A DNA stretch of 64,000 nt. Origin: Natrinema ejinorense. Its GTDB lineage: Archaea; Halobacteriota; Halobacteria; Halobacteriales; Natrialbaceae. The notes under the pieces were generated by a model. It did not search any database and had not been told where the DNA came from. It worked only from the letters and a program-made list of their open reading frames with translations. Positions 17,025-24,973 of this stretch are shown here, piece by piece (position 1 is the stretch's first letter; each line of letters starts with the position of its first letter). The position numbers and the translations under genes were made by a program. The stretch is taken from positions 1,860,001 to 1,924,000 of the forward strand of contig NZ_NXNI01000001.1 of the NCBI RefSeq assembly GCF_002494345.1. The letters run 5' to 3'.

Positions 17025-17894
17025 ATGATAGGGACGGACGCATCCGGGCTGTTCGTCGGGGCGATCACGCTCGGGGTCATACACGGTATCGAACCGGGCC
17101 ACGGGTGGCCGATCGCCGCCGCGTACGCCCTCGATCGGACCAACAAGTGGGCCTACGGGCTCGCGGCGAGTCTACTCATCGGGATCGGCCACCTGATAAG
17201 CAGCATCGCGATGGTCGGCGCGTTCTTCTACGCGACATCGTATTTCGACCTGACGCGGCTCAACGAACCGCTCACCGTCCTCGGTGGGGTTCGAATCGGC
17301 GGTCCCGTCAGTATCGTCGCCGGGGTCGTCCTCATCGCCCTCGGGATTCGAGAATACCGCCACGGCCACTCACACGCGGGCGAGACGGACCCTCATGCGG
17401 ACGAAACGCACCCACGCGCGGACGAAGCGCATTCCCACGACGACCGGGTTCACGACCACGACCACGACCACATCCACAACCACAACCACGACGAGTCCCG
17501 CTCGGAGGGTGGCGTCCTCGCTCGACTGTCGCGCTCCCTCCCGTTCGTCGATACCGATTCCCGCTCGCACACTCACTCCCACTCGAGAGACGACCTCGAG
17601 GCGGCCGCCGACCGCGGTTTGCTCGACATCGCGTGGGTCGCGTTCGTCCTCGGATTCGCCCACGAAGAGGAGTTCGAGATCATCGCACTCTGTGCCGGCT
17701 CGACCCACTGTCTCGAGTTGATGAGTGCGTACGCGATCACGGTCGTCCTCGGAATCGTTAGTCTCACGATGCTCTTGATCGCAGGCTATCACCACTCCGA
17801 GGAGCGGGTCGAAAAATACACGCCCTACCTGCCCCTCGTCTCCGCCGTGGTTCTCGTCGGCATGGGCGGTGGATTCGTTCTTGGCGTCTTCTGA
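17025..17894 (+). CDS. Nickel/cobalt permease-like protein with His-rich loop
   Basis: 289 residues. The N-terminal motif HGIEPGHGWPIAA in the first helix resembles the metal-binding signature of the NiCoT/RcnA/UreH permease superfamily. About six helices are split by a long cytoplasmic or external loop (residues about 112-185) that is extraordinarily His- and Asp-rich, with over 25 histidines in runs such as HDHDHDHIHNHNHD. A second conserved helix carries AWVAFVLGFAHEEEFEI. The divergent NikR points to nickel as substrate; import is more likely than export because NikR is a repressor of uptake, but RcnA-like efflux is not excluded. ATG at 17025. Confidence 0.85.
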   Translation: MIGTDASGLFVGAITLGVIHGIEPGHGWPIAAAYALDRTNKWAYGLAASLLIGIGHLISSIAMVGAFFYATSYFDLTRLNEPLTVLGGVRIGGPVSIVAGVVLIALGIREYRHGHSHAGETDPHADETHPRADEAHSHDDRVHDHDHDHIHNHNHDESRSEGGVLARLSRSLPFVDTDSRSHTHSHSRDDLEAAADRGLLDIAWVAFVLGFAHEEEFEIIALCAGSTHCLELMSAYAITVVLGIVSLTMLLIAGYHHSEERVEKYTPYLPLVSAVVLVGMGGGFVLGVF

Positions 17895-18057
17895 TGCGGA
17901 CTGCTGTCAGTCAGTGTCGACGAATCCACGTCTCGTCCGTGGGTTCGCCGGTCAATCGATACAGCAGACCGCATGAAACCACGGCACGGCCGGGTCTGGG
18001 ACGCAGCTCGTGGCCACTGACCGAGCCGTCCCTGTAATAATCACCGCACGTCACTAT

Positions 18058-18112
18058 ACACCGAATCGCACGACAGCGTTGCGATCAGTGTGTCACTCGT
18101 TTCAGTTGCTAC
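18058..18112 (+). repeat. 55-bp dispersed repeat, copy A
   Basis: Matches copy B (24974-25028, opposite strand) at 53 of 55 positions. The core contains a perfect inverted repeat ATCGCA-N9-TGCGAT, and the outer parts (ACACC... and ...GTGTGT) are roughly complementary, so the transcript would form a hairpin. No gene overlaps it convincingly. Identity unknown. Confidence 0.8.
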
Positions 18113-18206
18113 TATCGCCGGCACCGAAATCGGTCGCAGCGATCAGCGGGACTCCCGTTCGCCGGAATTCGAACTCGAGACCGTGCTCCGGCCGGTTTGG
18201 CCGCTG

Positions 18207-18326
18207 TTAGAACTCCCTGTCGGTCGCTTCTTCCGCCGTCTCCTCGGCACCTTCTGCTATGGCTTCATCTACCCCACCGGAGATATAGCCCTCGACTATT
18301 TCAGCCAGTATCTTGATTATATTCAC
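18207..18326 (-). CDS. Possible 39-codon acidic small protein
   Basis: GTG at 18326 to TAA at 18207, 39 codons: starts VNIIKILAEIVEGYISGG, continues VDEAIAEGAEETAEEATDREF. The reading frame is helical, strongly acidic, and amphipathic at its N-terminus. An unusually good TATA box (TTATTATATATAG on the coding strand) ends about 20-25 bp before the GTG, exactly where a leaderless haloarchaeal transcript would need it. Codons ATA and AGG and lower GC differ from neighbouring genes, suggesting acquired DNA. No family recognised; a microhalocin-like or toxin-antitoxin peptide is mere speculation. Confidence 0.45.
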   Translation of the reverse strand: MNIIKILAEIVEGYISGGVDEAIAEGAEETAEEATDREF

Positions 18327-18624
18327 GGCAGTGAGTTTTGACTCTATATATAATAACGGACTGTCTCGAGAGTGCCCACCCATTCGTCTCGGACGCTTGG
18401 TAGACAGGTTCGATCTACTGCCGGTGAAAGCGAACTCTCCGAATCATTACGCTCGGGCCCACGTGCGGTGCAGTCCCAAAGTAACTCGAGTAAGCATGAC
18501 ATAACTCCAGCGAAGCGTTGATTCCAGAGCGTTACTCGGACAACTCGTTTGGATAGGGCTTGCACGGTTTTCGTTACAGTCCTTCGCGGATATTAAAAAC
18601 ACGCTCAAGCACTGTAACGGGTTG

Positions 18625-18955
18625 TCATTGAATATCTCCTGGGGCGAGAGCGTGCTGGATCAGCGGATGATAGCGATCGAATTCGATATTCGAGCCCTGA
18701 ACGTGGAGATTCACCCCTTCCTCGAGATCATCGGGTATGGAGATCGTCCCGCCACCCTTGCTCGGCATTTCCTGCCAACGCGAAGCGATGTGAGTCTGGA
18801 GCGATCGCTCACCGACGACGTCGTCGCCGCTCTCTACGCTGCCTCCCGTCGCCGTCCTTGATCCGACTGTCCCACGCGAAGAACGGATCGAGACCGTGTG
18901 CGGCGAAGCGATAGTGGGCCGCGAACTCGTGGGGCGCGGTCTCGATCGGTTGCAC
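18625..18955 (-). pseudogene. Frameshifted remnant of an unknown gene
   Basis: From a GTG at 18955 the frame reads QPIETAPHEFAAHYRFAAHG, then LDPFFAWDSRIKDGDG. Near 18840-18846 (a GGGAGG tract) the coding signal shifts by one base and continues GSVESGDDVVGERSLQTHI, then MPSKGGGTISIPDDLEEG and HPLIQHALAPGDIQ to a TGA at 18625, followed by a T-run that could terminate transcription. The two halves together are about 110 codons with protein-like composition. One extra base appears to disrupt an otherwise complete gene. I do not recognise the family. Confidence 0.5.
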
Positions 18956-19040
18956 CCGCGCTCACTCCCGTGACGAGAAGCGACGAACAGACCCCTGAGT
19001 AGGGGGGGTGTCGTTCCGGCGTGTAAACCGAGACGGTCAT

Positions 19041-19119
19041 GCCGCCTCCCGGATTTGAACCGAAATCAGACGTGCTCGCTTCGCTGCGCGCGACTGATAG
19101 GGTTCAAAATCCGTTCGGC
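19041..19119. repeat. Mirror unit 1: palindromic echo of the tRNA-Phe 3' end
   Basis: The left arm (with 19040) repeats 22 bp of the tRNA-Phe gene exactly (19040-19061 equals 19162-19183). The right arm, GGTTCAAAATCCG at 19101-19113 plus CGGC at 19116-19119, is its inverted copy with one extra T. Inside, ATCAG (19065-19069) pairs with CTGAT (19094-19098). On the tRNA strand the right arm comes first and is complementary to the tRNA T-arm/acceptor. A separate hairpin GGCTAC-N11-GTAGCC lies at 19131-19153 between unit and tRNA. Confidence 0.8.
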
Positions 19120-19161
19120 GTCGTTTCTTCGGCTACTCACTTCGTTCGTAGCCTCAGAATA

Positions 19162-19235
19162 TGCCGCCTCCCGGATTTGAACCGGGGACAGCTCGATCTT
19201 CAGTCGAGTGCTCTCCCAGTCTGAGCTAAGGCGGC
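19162..19235 (-). tRNA. tRNA-Phe (GAA)
   Basis: 74-nt cloverleaf on the minus strand: acceptor GCCGCCU paired with AGGCGGC, discriminator A, D-arm TAGCTCAGACTGGGAGAGCA, anticodon loop CTGAAGA giving GAA, and T-arm CCGGTTCAAATCCGG. No intron and no encoded CCA. Its 3' end is echoed downstream in mirror unit 1. Transcribed leftwards toward the scarred region. Confidence 0.96.
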
Positions 19236-19456
19236 GCACCTCTATCTCCGTCCATGGTATAAAAAAGGATTTCGAATCGGAATCGTTGTTCCGCCCAGCT
19301 TACACGAAGCCCTACCGGGATCCGAACACTCGAGTATGATCTCGAAAACTCGAGAAGAGGGACGATACTGTGACATCCATGTTCGATTACCTGCCGTCTG
19401 TTGGAACATCGGATATTCAAGACACCCTTTTGCGCCCTGGAAGGTAATATCGTGTT

Positions 19457-19903
19457 ATGGCAGCCCTTACCTCGAGTCAAGAGAACCAAGAACTCGATGC
19501 CGACACGATCCTCGAGCTGTTAGCGAACCGCCGGCGTCGATATCTCCTCTATGCGCTGCGCGGACAGGACGATCCCATCGAACTCTCGACGCTGGCCGAA
19601 ACGGTCGCGGGCTGGGAACACGACGTGCCGCCGGACGAGGTCGCGAAAAACGAGTACAAGAGCGTCTACGTCTCGTCGGTTCAGTGCCACGTTCCGAAAC
19701 TGGACGACGCGGGCGTCGTCAATCACAACGAGGACAACCACACCGTCGTCCTCGCGGACAGCTTCGAGCAACTCGAGCCGTACCTCCAGGTCGTCGTCGA
19801 GGACGAACCGGAGAACTCCACGCTGTACGCCGCCCTCCAGACCGAGTCCGGCGATGGCCTGCTCGGGCAGATTCGGGAGAACGTCGCGCGACTCAAGCAG
19901 TGA
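19457..19903 (+). CDS. Haloarchaeal winged-helix DUF7344-type regulator
   Basis: 148 residues. An N-terminal winged-helix-like segment (residues about 17-95) contains DTILELLANRRRRYLLYALR and VQCHVPKLDDAGVVNHNED, a layout common in a large haloarchaeal family of putative DNA-binding proteins (DUF7344 from memory). The C-terminal part is acidic and helical. ATG at 19457 with a TATA-like TAATATC near -13 to -7 and AT-rich DNA further up. The target is unknown; it stands alone between two tRNA genes. Confidence 0.7.
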   Translation: MAALTSSQENQELDADTILELLANRRRRYLLYALRGQDDPIELSTLAETVAGWEHDVPPDEVAKNEYKSVYVSSVQCHVPKLDDAGVVNHNEDNHTVVLADSFEQLEPYLQVVVEDEPENSTLYAALQTESGDGLLGQIRENVARLKQ

Positions 19904-20093
19904 CTCCCCTCGAGGTGTCGCGATCGTGACAGCGATCGGGTCGAATCGCGTTCGTGCGTGAGTCGAATTCGGTCGGGCTGTGTCTCTCGCTCGAGCGTAC
20001 CGCGTCCGCACTCGTCTCCGTCTCTGTTGCTCACGAGGTTTCGCGTCACACACCTGCTGCTCGCGAGAGTGCTCGCAGCAGGAAGTGGGCTCG

Positions 20094-20156
20094 GGCGGGT
20101 TCGAACCACCTGAACTTCGCTCGCTTGCGCTCGCTCGTTCCGTCGTTCGAACCGCC
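20094..20156. repeat. Mirror unit 2: palindromic echo of the tRNA-Val 3' end
   Basis: A 27-bp exact copy of the tRNA-Val end and 2 bp beyond it (20084-20110 equals 20202-20228) supplies the left arm GGCGGGTTCGAAC (20094-20106); the right arm GTTCGAACCGCC is at 20145-20156, with an inner pair GAAC (20112-20115)/GTTC (20137-20140). Flanking simple hairpins are TGCTGCCGC-N13-GCGGCAGCA at 20169-20199, between unit and tRNA, and CTGCTGC-N14-GCAGCAG at 20054-20081 on the far side. Confidence 0.8.
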
Positions 20157-20203
20157 GCTCGATCACAATGCTGCCGCTCACGAGTTGTTCGCGGCAGCAA
20201 TAG

Positions 20204-20277
20204 TGGGCTCGGGCGGGTTCGAACCACCGACCTCGGCCTTGTAAAGGCCGCGTCATGACCAGCTAGACCACGAGCCC
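20204..20277 (-). tRNA. tRNA-Val (TAC)
   Basis: 74-nt cloverleaf on the minus strand: acceptor GGGCTCG/CGAGCCC, discriminator A, D-arm GGTCTAGCTGGTCATGAC, anticodon stem-loop CGGCC-TTTACAA-GGCCG with anticodon TAC, and T-arm GGTGG-TTCGAAC-CCGCC. No intron, no encoded CCA. The 3' end is echoed in mirror unit 2. Confidence 0.96.
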
Positions 20278-20339
20278 GTACCCGAGACGAGTAGATCCGT
20301 CCGAATAACCTTTACTCTCTCGTCGCGCAGCTATCGTCC

Positions 20340-21083
20340 ATGGCCTTCGAGTACGTATGGAAGGGAGTGCTGGTGATTGCGATCCTTTCTATCGCCGGCG
20401 TCGTCCTCGTTCAGGCGGGACTCGTTTCTGCTCCCTGGGGCCCTGACGAGGGAGAGGTTCGCGTTTTCGGGGACGACTCCGACGGCGGATCGACCGGCGA
20501 AGTCGAAAACGAACCGGGCACTGAAGCCACCGCCGACAGCGGTGACTCCGCAACCGACACCGATGGGACCGACGACTCGAGAGACGAACCCGACAGCCCC
20601 GATGGCAACGCTAGTGAACCGAAAGCCGTCGTCGATGTCGAAATCGCGGACTCCGCTACGGAACGGTACACCGGCCTAAGCGACCACGACACCCTCGAGC
20701 GGGGCACTGGGATGTTGTTCATCCACAGTAGCGAGGACGAGCAAACCTACGTGATGCGCGAGATGGACTTCGATATCGATATTATCTTCATCGGTGCCGA
20801 CCGCGAGATCACGACGATCCACCACGCCCGCGCGCCCGGTCCAAACGAGAACGGGAACGATCTCCAGTACTCGGGCCAGGCGAAGTGGGTCCTCGAGGTG
20901 CCACGCGGGTACACGAACGAAACGGGGATCGAAGTCGGTGACGAGGTTGAGATCGACCTCGAGTCGAACCGAACGATCATTACCAGTGTCGGTACCGACG
21001 CGCCCGAGCGAGTCGCCGCGACGGCGGATCGCGACGTGGTCGCACCCGAAGCCGTCGCCGCGGGGACCTATTTCGATTCGTAG
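20340..21083 (+). CDS. DUF192 domain protein, membrane-anchored
   Basis: 247 residues. A single N-terminal helix (GVLVIAILSIAGVVLVQAGL, residues 9-28) anchors an acidic Asp/Glu/Thr linker of about 60 residues, followed by DUF192 (residues about 100-215) with RYTGLSDHDTLERGTGMLF, YVMREMDFDIDIIFIGADRE and QYSGQAKWVLEVPRG. DUF192 is a small beta domain of unknown function, often exported. The acidic linker is a typical haloarchaeal spacer. ATG at 20340; 37 bp before the ABC exporter gene, so possibly co-transcribed with it. Confidence 0.9.
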   Translation: MAFEYVWKGVLVIAILSIAGVVLVQAGLVSAPWGPDEGEVRVFGDDSDGGSTGEVENEPGTEATADSGDSATDTDGTDDSRDEPDSPDGNASEPKAVVDVEIADSATERYTGLSDHDTLERGTGMLFIHSSEDEQTYVMREMDFDIDIIFIGADREITTIHHARAPGPNENGNDLQYSGQAKWVLEVPRGYTNETGIEVGDEVEIDLESNRTIITSVGTDAPERVAATADRDVVAPEAVAAGTYFDS

Positions 21084-21120
21084 GTAATTCTTATTGCCTG
21101 CGGCCCCCGAAGCCAGTGCA

Positions 21121-23064
21121 ATGAGTAGTGCCGACTGGGACGAAGACGACCCCTTCGAGGAACAACGGGAAGAGATCGAGAACCCGATGAAGCGACTGTT
21201 CCTCGAGTACGGGTCGGACTACATCGGTGCGGCAACCATCGGTGTTATCGCGAGTTTCTTCGCCCGGATCCTGGATCTGCTTCCCGCGCTCATGCTCGGC
21301 GTCGCGATCGACGCCGTACTCCGTCAGGATTCGAATATCGGGTACGCCGAGGCGTTCCCGGTCGGCAGCGGGTTCATCGCACCCTACGTCCCCGACGGAC
21401 GGATGGCCCAGTTCTGGCTGACGATCGGGATCATCGCGGCTGCCTTTCTCTGTTCCGCGGTCTTTCACTGGACTCGAAACTGGGGGTTCAACACTTTTGC
21501 CCAGAACGTCCAACACGACGTCCGGACCGACACCTACGACGAGATGCAGCGCCTGGACATGGGATTTTTCGCCGACAAACAGACCGGCGAGATGATGTCG
21601 ATCCTCTCGAACGACGTCAACCGCCTCGAGAAGTTCCTCAACGACGGGATGAACTCCCTGTTTCGGTTGCTCGTGATGGTACTCGGCATCGGTGGCCTCC
21701 TGTTCGCGATCAACAGACAGCTCGCGCTGGTCGCCTTGCTGCCCGTCCCGTTGATCGCCGTTTTCACCTATCTGTTCATTCAGACTATCCAGCCGAAATA
21801 CGCGCAGGTTCGCTCGACCGTCGGCAAAGTCAACTCCCGACTCGAGAACAACCTCGGGGGCATTCAGGTCATCAAGTCCAGCACGACCGAGTCGTACGAG
21901 TCCGACCGGGTCGAAGACGTCTCTCGGGAGTACTTCGACGCCAACTGGGGCGCGATTCGAACCCGGATCAAGTTCTTCCCCAGCTTGCGCGTCCTCGCGG
22001 GGATCGGCTTCGTCATCACCTTCCTCGTCGGCGGCCTCTGGGTGATCGAGGGGCCGCCGGGCCCGTTCTCGGGCGAGCTCACCACCGGGATGTTCGTCGT
22101 CTTCATCCTCTACACGCAGCGTTTCATCTGGCCGATGGCTCAGTTCGGCCAGATTATCAACATGTACCAGCGCGCTCGCGCCTCGAGCGCCCGCATCTTC
22201 GGGCTGATGGACGAACCAAACCGGGTCGGGGACAAGCCCGACGCGCCCGATCTCGAGGTGACCGACGGCCGCGTCGAGTACGACGACGTCTCCTTCGGGT
22301 ACGACGAGGAGACGATCCTCGAGGACATCGACTTCACGGTCGAGGGCGGCGAGACGCTCGCCCTGGTCGGCCCCACCGGAGCCGGCAAGTCGACGGTACT
22401 CAAGCTCCTCTTGCGGATGTACGACGTCGACGAGGGCGAGATCCGTGTCGACGGCCAGCGAGTCCAGGACGTAACCCTCCGGAGTCTCCGCGAGTCGCTG
22501 GGCTACGTCAGTCAGGACACCTTCCTCTTCTACGGCAGCGTCGAGGAGAACATCACATACGGCAGCTTCGACGCCGACCGCGAGGACGTGATCGAGGCCG
22601 CGAAGATGGCCGAGGCCCACGAGTTCATTCGGAACCTGCCGGAGGGGTACGATACCGAGGTCGGCGAACGCGGCGTCAAGCTTTCCGGCGGCCAGCGCCA
22701 GCGGCTCTCCATCGCCCGCGCGATCCTCAAAGACCCCGACATCCTCGTCTTGGACGAGGCGACCAGCGACGTCGACACCGAGACGGAGATGCTCATCCAG
22801 CGCTCGATCGACGAGCTCGCGGAGGACCGAACCACGTTCGCCATCGCCCACCGACTCTCGACGATCAAAGACGCCGATCAGGTCCTCGTCCTCGAAGGCG
22901 GCGAGATCGTCGAACGAGGGACCCACGAGGAACTACTCGCAAACGGCGAGCTCTACTCCCATCTCTGGGGTGTACAAGCCGGCGAGATCGACGAGTTACC
23001 ACAGGAGTTCATCGAACGCGCCCAGCGCCGGCAGGCGCGGACGGAAGTCGGCGACGACGACTGA
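21121..23064 (+). CDS. ABC exporter, fused permease and ATPase
   Basis: 647 residues. Six-helix transmembrane domain (residues about 33-350) then one nucleotide-binding domain: Walker A GPTGAGKST (about 416-424), signature LSGGQRQR (about 521-528), Walker B ILVLDEATSD (about 541-550) and H-loop FAIAHRLSTI (about 573-582). This is the half-transporter ABCB/MsbA type that works as a dimer exporting lipids, drugs or peptides. Start ATG at 21121 is placed by the acidic haloarchaeal N-terminus MSSADWDEDDPFEEQ; nine codons further upstream are open but unlikely. The substrate is unknown. Confidence 0.95.
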   Translation: MSSADWDEDDPFEEQREEIENPMKRLFLEYGSDYIGAATIGVIASFFARILDLLPALMLGVAIDAVLRQDSNIGYAEAFPVGSGFIAPYVPDGRMAQFWLTIGIIAAAFLCSAVFHWTRNWGFNTFAQNVQHDVRTDTYDEMQRLDMGFFADKQTGEMMSILSNDVNRLEKFLNDGMNSLFRLLVMVLGIGGLLFAINRQLALVALLPVPLIAVFTYLFIQTIQPKYAQVRSTVGKVNSRLENNLGGIQVIKSSTTESYESDRVEDVSREYFDANWGAIRTRIKFFPSLRVLAGIGFVITFLVGGLWVIEGPPGPFSGELTTGMFVVFILYTQRFIWPMAQFGQIINMYQRARASSARIFGLMDEPNRVGDKPDAPDLEVTDGRVEYDDVSFGYDEETILEDIDFTVEGGETLALVGPTGAGKSTVLKLLLRMYDVDEGEIRVDGQRVQDVTLRSLRESLGYVSQDTFLFYGSVEENITYGSFDADREDVIEAAKMAEAHEFIRNLPEGYDTEVGERGVKLSGGQRQRLSIARAILKDPDILVLDEATSDVDTETEMLIQRSIDELAEDRTTFAIAHRLSTIKDADQVLVLEGGEIVERGTHEELLANGELYSHLWGVQAGEIDELPQEFIERAQRRQARTEVGDDD

Positions 23065-23112
23065 CGATCGAAACGGATCGAATCCGAGATCGATCGACTC
23101 CCGGGCGTCGGG

Positions 23113-23457
23113 CTAGAACGATTCCTGTCCTTCCTGGCCGCCCTGATCCGGTGCCCCCTCCTCTTGGCGATCCTCGCCCGACGCGGGCGGCGTGCGGTCG
23201 CTGTAGTTCTTCCGACCGATGGCCTCGTCGCCGACCATGTTCATGATCGCCCCCTCGACCTCGCCGTAGTCCTGATACTCGTCTTCGTTCAGCGGCCCGA
23301 TGAGGTCCTCGAGGGTCGTCGTATTGCCGCTCATCTCGACCGTTTCCTCGCCGTGTGCCTCGAGGAGTTCGTCGTGGCCGATCGGGTACTCCAGGTTCTC
23401 GAGTGTCTCCTGTAAGTCGCCGAGTTCGACGCCGAGCTCGCGGCTGTCGTCTGGCAT
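23113..23457 (-). CDS. DUF5789 family protein
   Basis: 114 residues from ATG 23457. Recognisable as the small acidic haloarchaeal DUF5789 family (related in form to DUF2795) through LEYPIGHDELLEAHGEETVE, TTTLEDLIGPLNEDEYQDYG and MVGDEAIGRKNYSDRTPP. A Gln/Gly-rich acidic tail follows. Function unknown. Divergent from the creatininase-family gene with about 130 bp between start codons. Confidence 0.82.
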   Translation of the reverse strand: MPDDSRELGVELGDLQETLENLEYPIGHDELLEAHGEETVEMSGNTTTLEDLIGPLNEDEYQDYGEVEGAIMNMVGDEAIGRKNYSDRTPPASGEDRQEEGAPDQGGQEGQESF

Positions 23458-23589
23458 ACTCGGTGATTGGTCACGGAGCGGAAACCGGTTGGCCCTGCGC
23501 ACGCCACGGGAGCGACCCAAGCCGTCCGTGGGTTCGCGCCGATCGCACCCACCGGGAGTTTCATCACCGTCCGGTCGGTGTACTCGCGC

Positions 23590-24327
23590 ATGAACCTCTC
23601 CGACGCGACGTGGACGGACGTGAAGGATCTCGAGACGGATCTCGCGGTCGTCCCCGTCGGCAGCACGGAACAGCACGGCCCCCACGCGCCCCTCGGGACG
23701 GACGTGCTGACGGCCGAGGCGGTCGCCGACGCCGGAGTCGAGCGGGTCGATCGCGAGGTCGTTCGTTCGCCGGCGATTCCGGTCGGGATCGCCGAGGAAC
23801 ACCGCCAGTTTCCCGGTACGATGTGGGTCTCCGCGGATACCTTCCGAGACTACGTCGGCGAGGCCGTCACGAGCCTCGCTTCTCACGGATTCGACCGCGT
23901 CGTCCTCGTCAACGGCCACGGCGGCAACGTCGACGCCCTCCGTGAGGTCGGCGGGCGGCTCACGCGAGACGGTGACGCCTACGCCGTTCCCTTCACCTGG
24001 TTCGAAGCTGTCGGCGAGCACGCCGCCGACATGGGCCACGGCGGCCCCCTCGAGACCGCGCTCCTGCGCCACTGCGAGCCGGACCTGATCCGGGAAGACC
24101 GGATCGACGAGGCGCGAGCCGGCGCTGCCGACGGCTGGGGGGAGTGGACGAGTCACGCGAATCTCGCCTACGATGCGGCGGAATTTACCGAAAACGGCGT
24201 CGTCGGTAATCCGGACGAGGGCGACGACGGGCGAGGGGAAGAACTGCTCGAGGGAGCCGCCGACGCGCTGGCTCGGCTACTCGAGGCGGTCGCCGAGCGT
24301 GACGTGTCCCGCCCCGAGAGCCGATAA
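23590..24327 (+). CDS. arfB: Creatininase family amidohydrolase, likely ArfB-type
   Basis: 245 residues. Metal-binding motifs of the creatininase family are clear: STEQHGPHAPLGTD near residue 24, VVLVNGHGGN near 102 and MGHGGPLETALL near 146. In archaea this family includes ArfB, the formamide hydrolase that acts on the GTP ring-opening product of ArfA in riboflavin and F420 synthesis; size and archaeal context fit. Creatininase proper is improbable in haloarchaea. The ATG at 23590 is where conservation begins; codons upstream to 23467 are open but unlike the family. Gene symbol is an inference. Confidence 0.75.
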   Translation: MNLSDATWTDVKDLETDLAVVPVGSTEQHGPHAPLGTDVLTAEAVADAGVERVDREVVRSPAIPVGIAEEHRQFPGTMWVSADTFRDYVGEAVTSLASHGFDRVVLVNGHGGNVDALREVGGRLTRDGDAYAVPFTWFEAVGEHAADMGHGGPLETALLRHCEPDLIREDRIDEARAGAADGWGEWTSHANLAYDAAEFTENGVVGNPDEGDDGRGEELLEGAADALARLLEAVAERDVSRPESR

Positions 24328-24401
24328 CGTCCGAGACCGCTTTGGCCGGCGGTCGACGGTGGCGATCTATTCGTCGGCGATAAGACGGAGGGGCGATTCG
24401 A

Positions 24402-24851
24402 TTACTCCTCGTCTTCGTCCGCGTCGTCACCGTCGTCCGTCGCTTCCGAGTCGCCTGCCGGACCGGCGTCCTGGAGCGTCCCGCGAAGCGCCGGAATCGT
24501 CGACGTGAGTTCGCCGACCTGCTCACCCGCCTCCGAGATGTCCGTAATCGCCTCCTCGAGGTCGGCGATCTCTTCCTCGAGATCGTCGGCGTCGTCGAAG
24601 GCGTCGGCCCGCTGGCCCATCGTGAACCACTTCTTCGCGTCGCGGAGGTGTTCCTCGGCGTCGCCGGCCTCGAGCGTCGAGTTGAGTCCGTTGAGTACGC
24701 CAAGCACGTTATCCGCGTCGGTCTCCCAGACGTCGTCGGCGTCGGGCAGCGTGGCCCAAGCGTCCTCGAGCGAGGACTCGACGTCCTCGCGCATTTCGTT
24801 GGCTGCTTCCCCGAACAGTTCCTCGTCGTCGCCGAGCGTGGCTTGGCTCAT
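24402..24851 (-). CDS. DUF5790 family acidic helical protein
   Basis: 149 residues, ATG at 24851. Very acidic, almost wholly helical with coiled-coil-like heptads in the centre (DDADDLEEEIADLEEAITDI). Sequence such as EANEMREDVESSLEDAW-type N-terminus and LKxLNSTLEAGD-like centre match a haloarchaeal family I recall as DUF5790. The last 20 residues are an Asp/Glu tail. Function unknown. The 55-bp repeat copy B lies 123-177 bp upstream of its start. Confidence 0.75.
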   Translation of the reverse strand: MSQATLGDDEELFGEAANEMREDVESSLEDAWATLPDADDVWETDADNVLGVLNGLNSTLEAGDAEEHLRDAKKWFTMGQRADAFDDADDLEEEIADLEEAITDISEAGEQVGELTSTIPALRGTLQDAGPAGDSEATDDGDDADEDEE

Positions 24852-24973
24852 GTCATCGTGTTTGCGGGCACCATGGTTAAAAGATAGCCCGAAAGTGAAA
24901 GTGAAATCGGTCGGGAGCGGATCGATATCGGTCGAACGGCGACAGAATTTCGAAAGAAACGTCGGTGGGTCGA

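Larger units (their letters stand above)
17895..19161. other. Gene-poor scarred region next to tRNA-Phe
   Basis: This 1.27-kb stretch has no intact conventional gene. It holds one copy of a 55-bp dispersed repeat (18058-18112), a possible 39-codon small ORF (18207-18326), AT-rich patches (18341-18356, 18588-18602) unusual for this genome, a frameshifted coding remnant (18625-18955), and a palindromic echo of the tRNA-Phe end (19041-19119). The combination looks like the residue of an integrated element beside a tRNA, although no integrase remains. Confidence 0.5.

Noticed and set aside
17398-17595. His/Asp codon repeats as a microsatellite or separate gene
   Set aside because: They lie in frame within the permease loop and encode a continuous His-rich segment, a known feature of metal transporters.
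19040-19061. A second, partial tRNA-Phe gene
   Set aside because: Only the acceptor and T-arm half is present, without D-arm or anticodon; it is part of the mirror unit. The same applies to the Val and His copies.
17895-19235. Intact integrated island between tRNA-end copies
   Set aside because: The copies are only about 100 bp apart and no integrase or recombinase is encoded near them, so a classical att-bounded element is not present.
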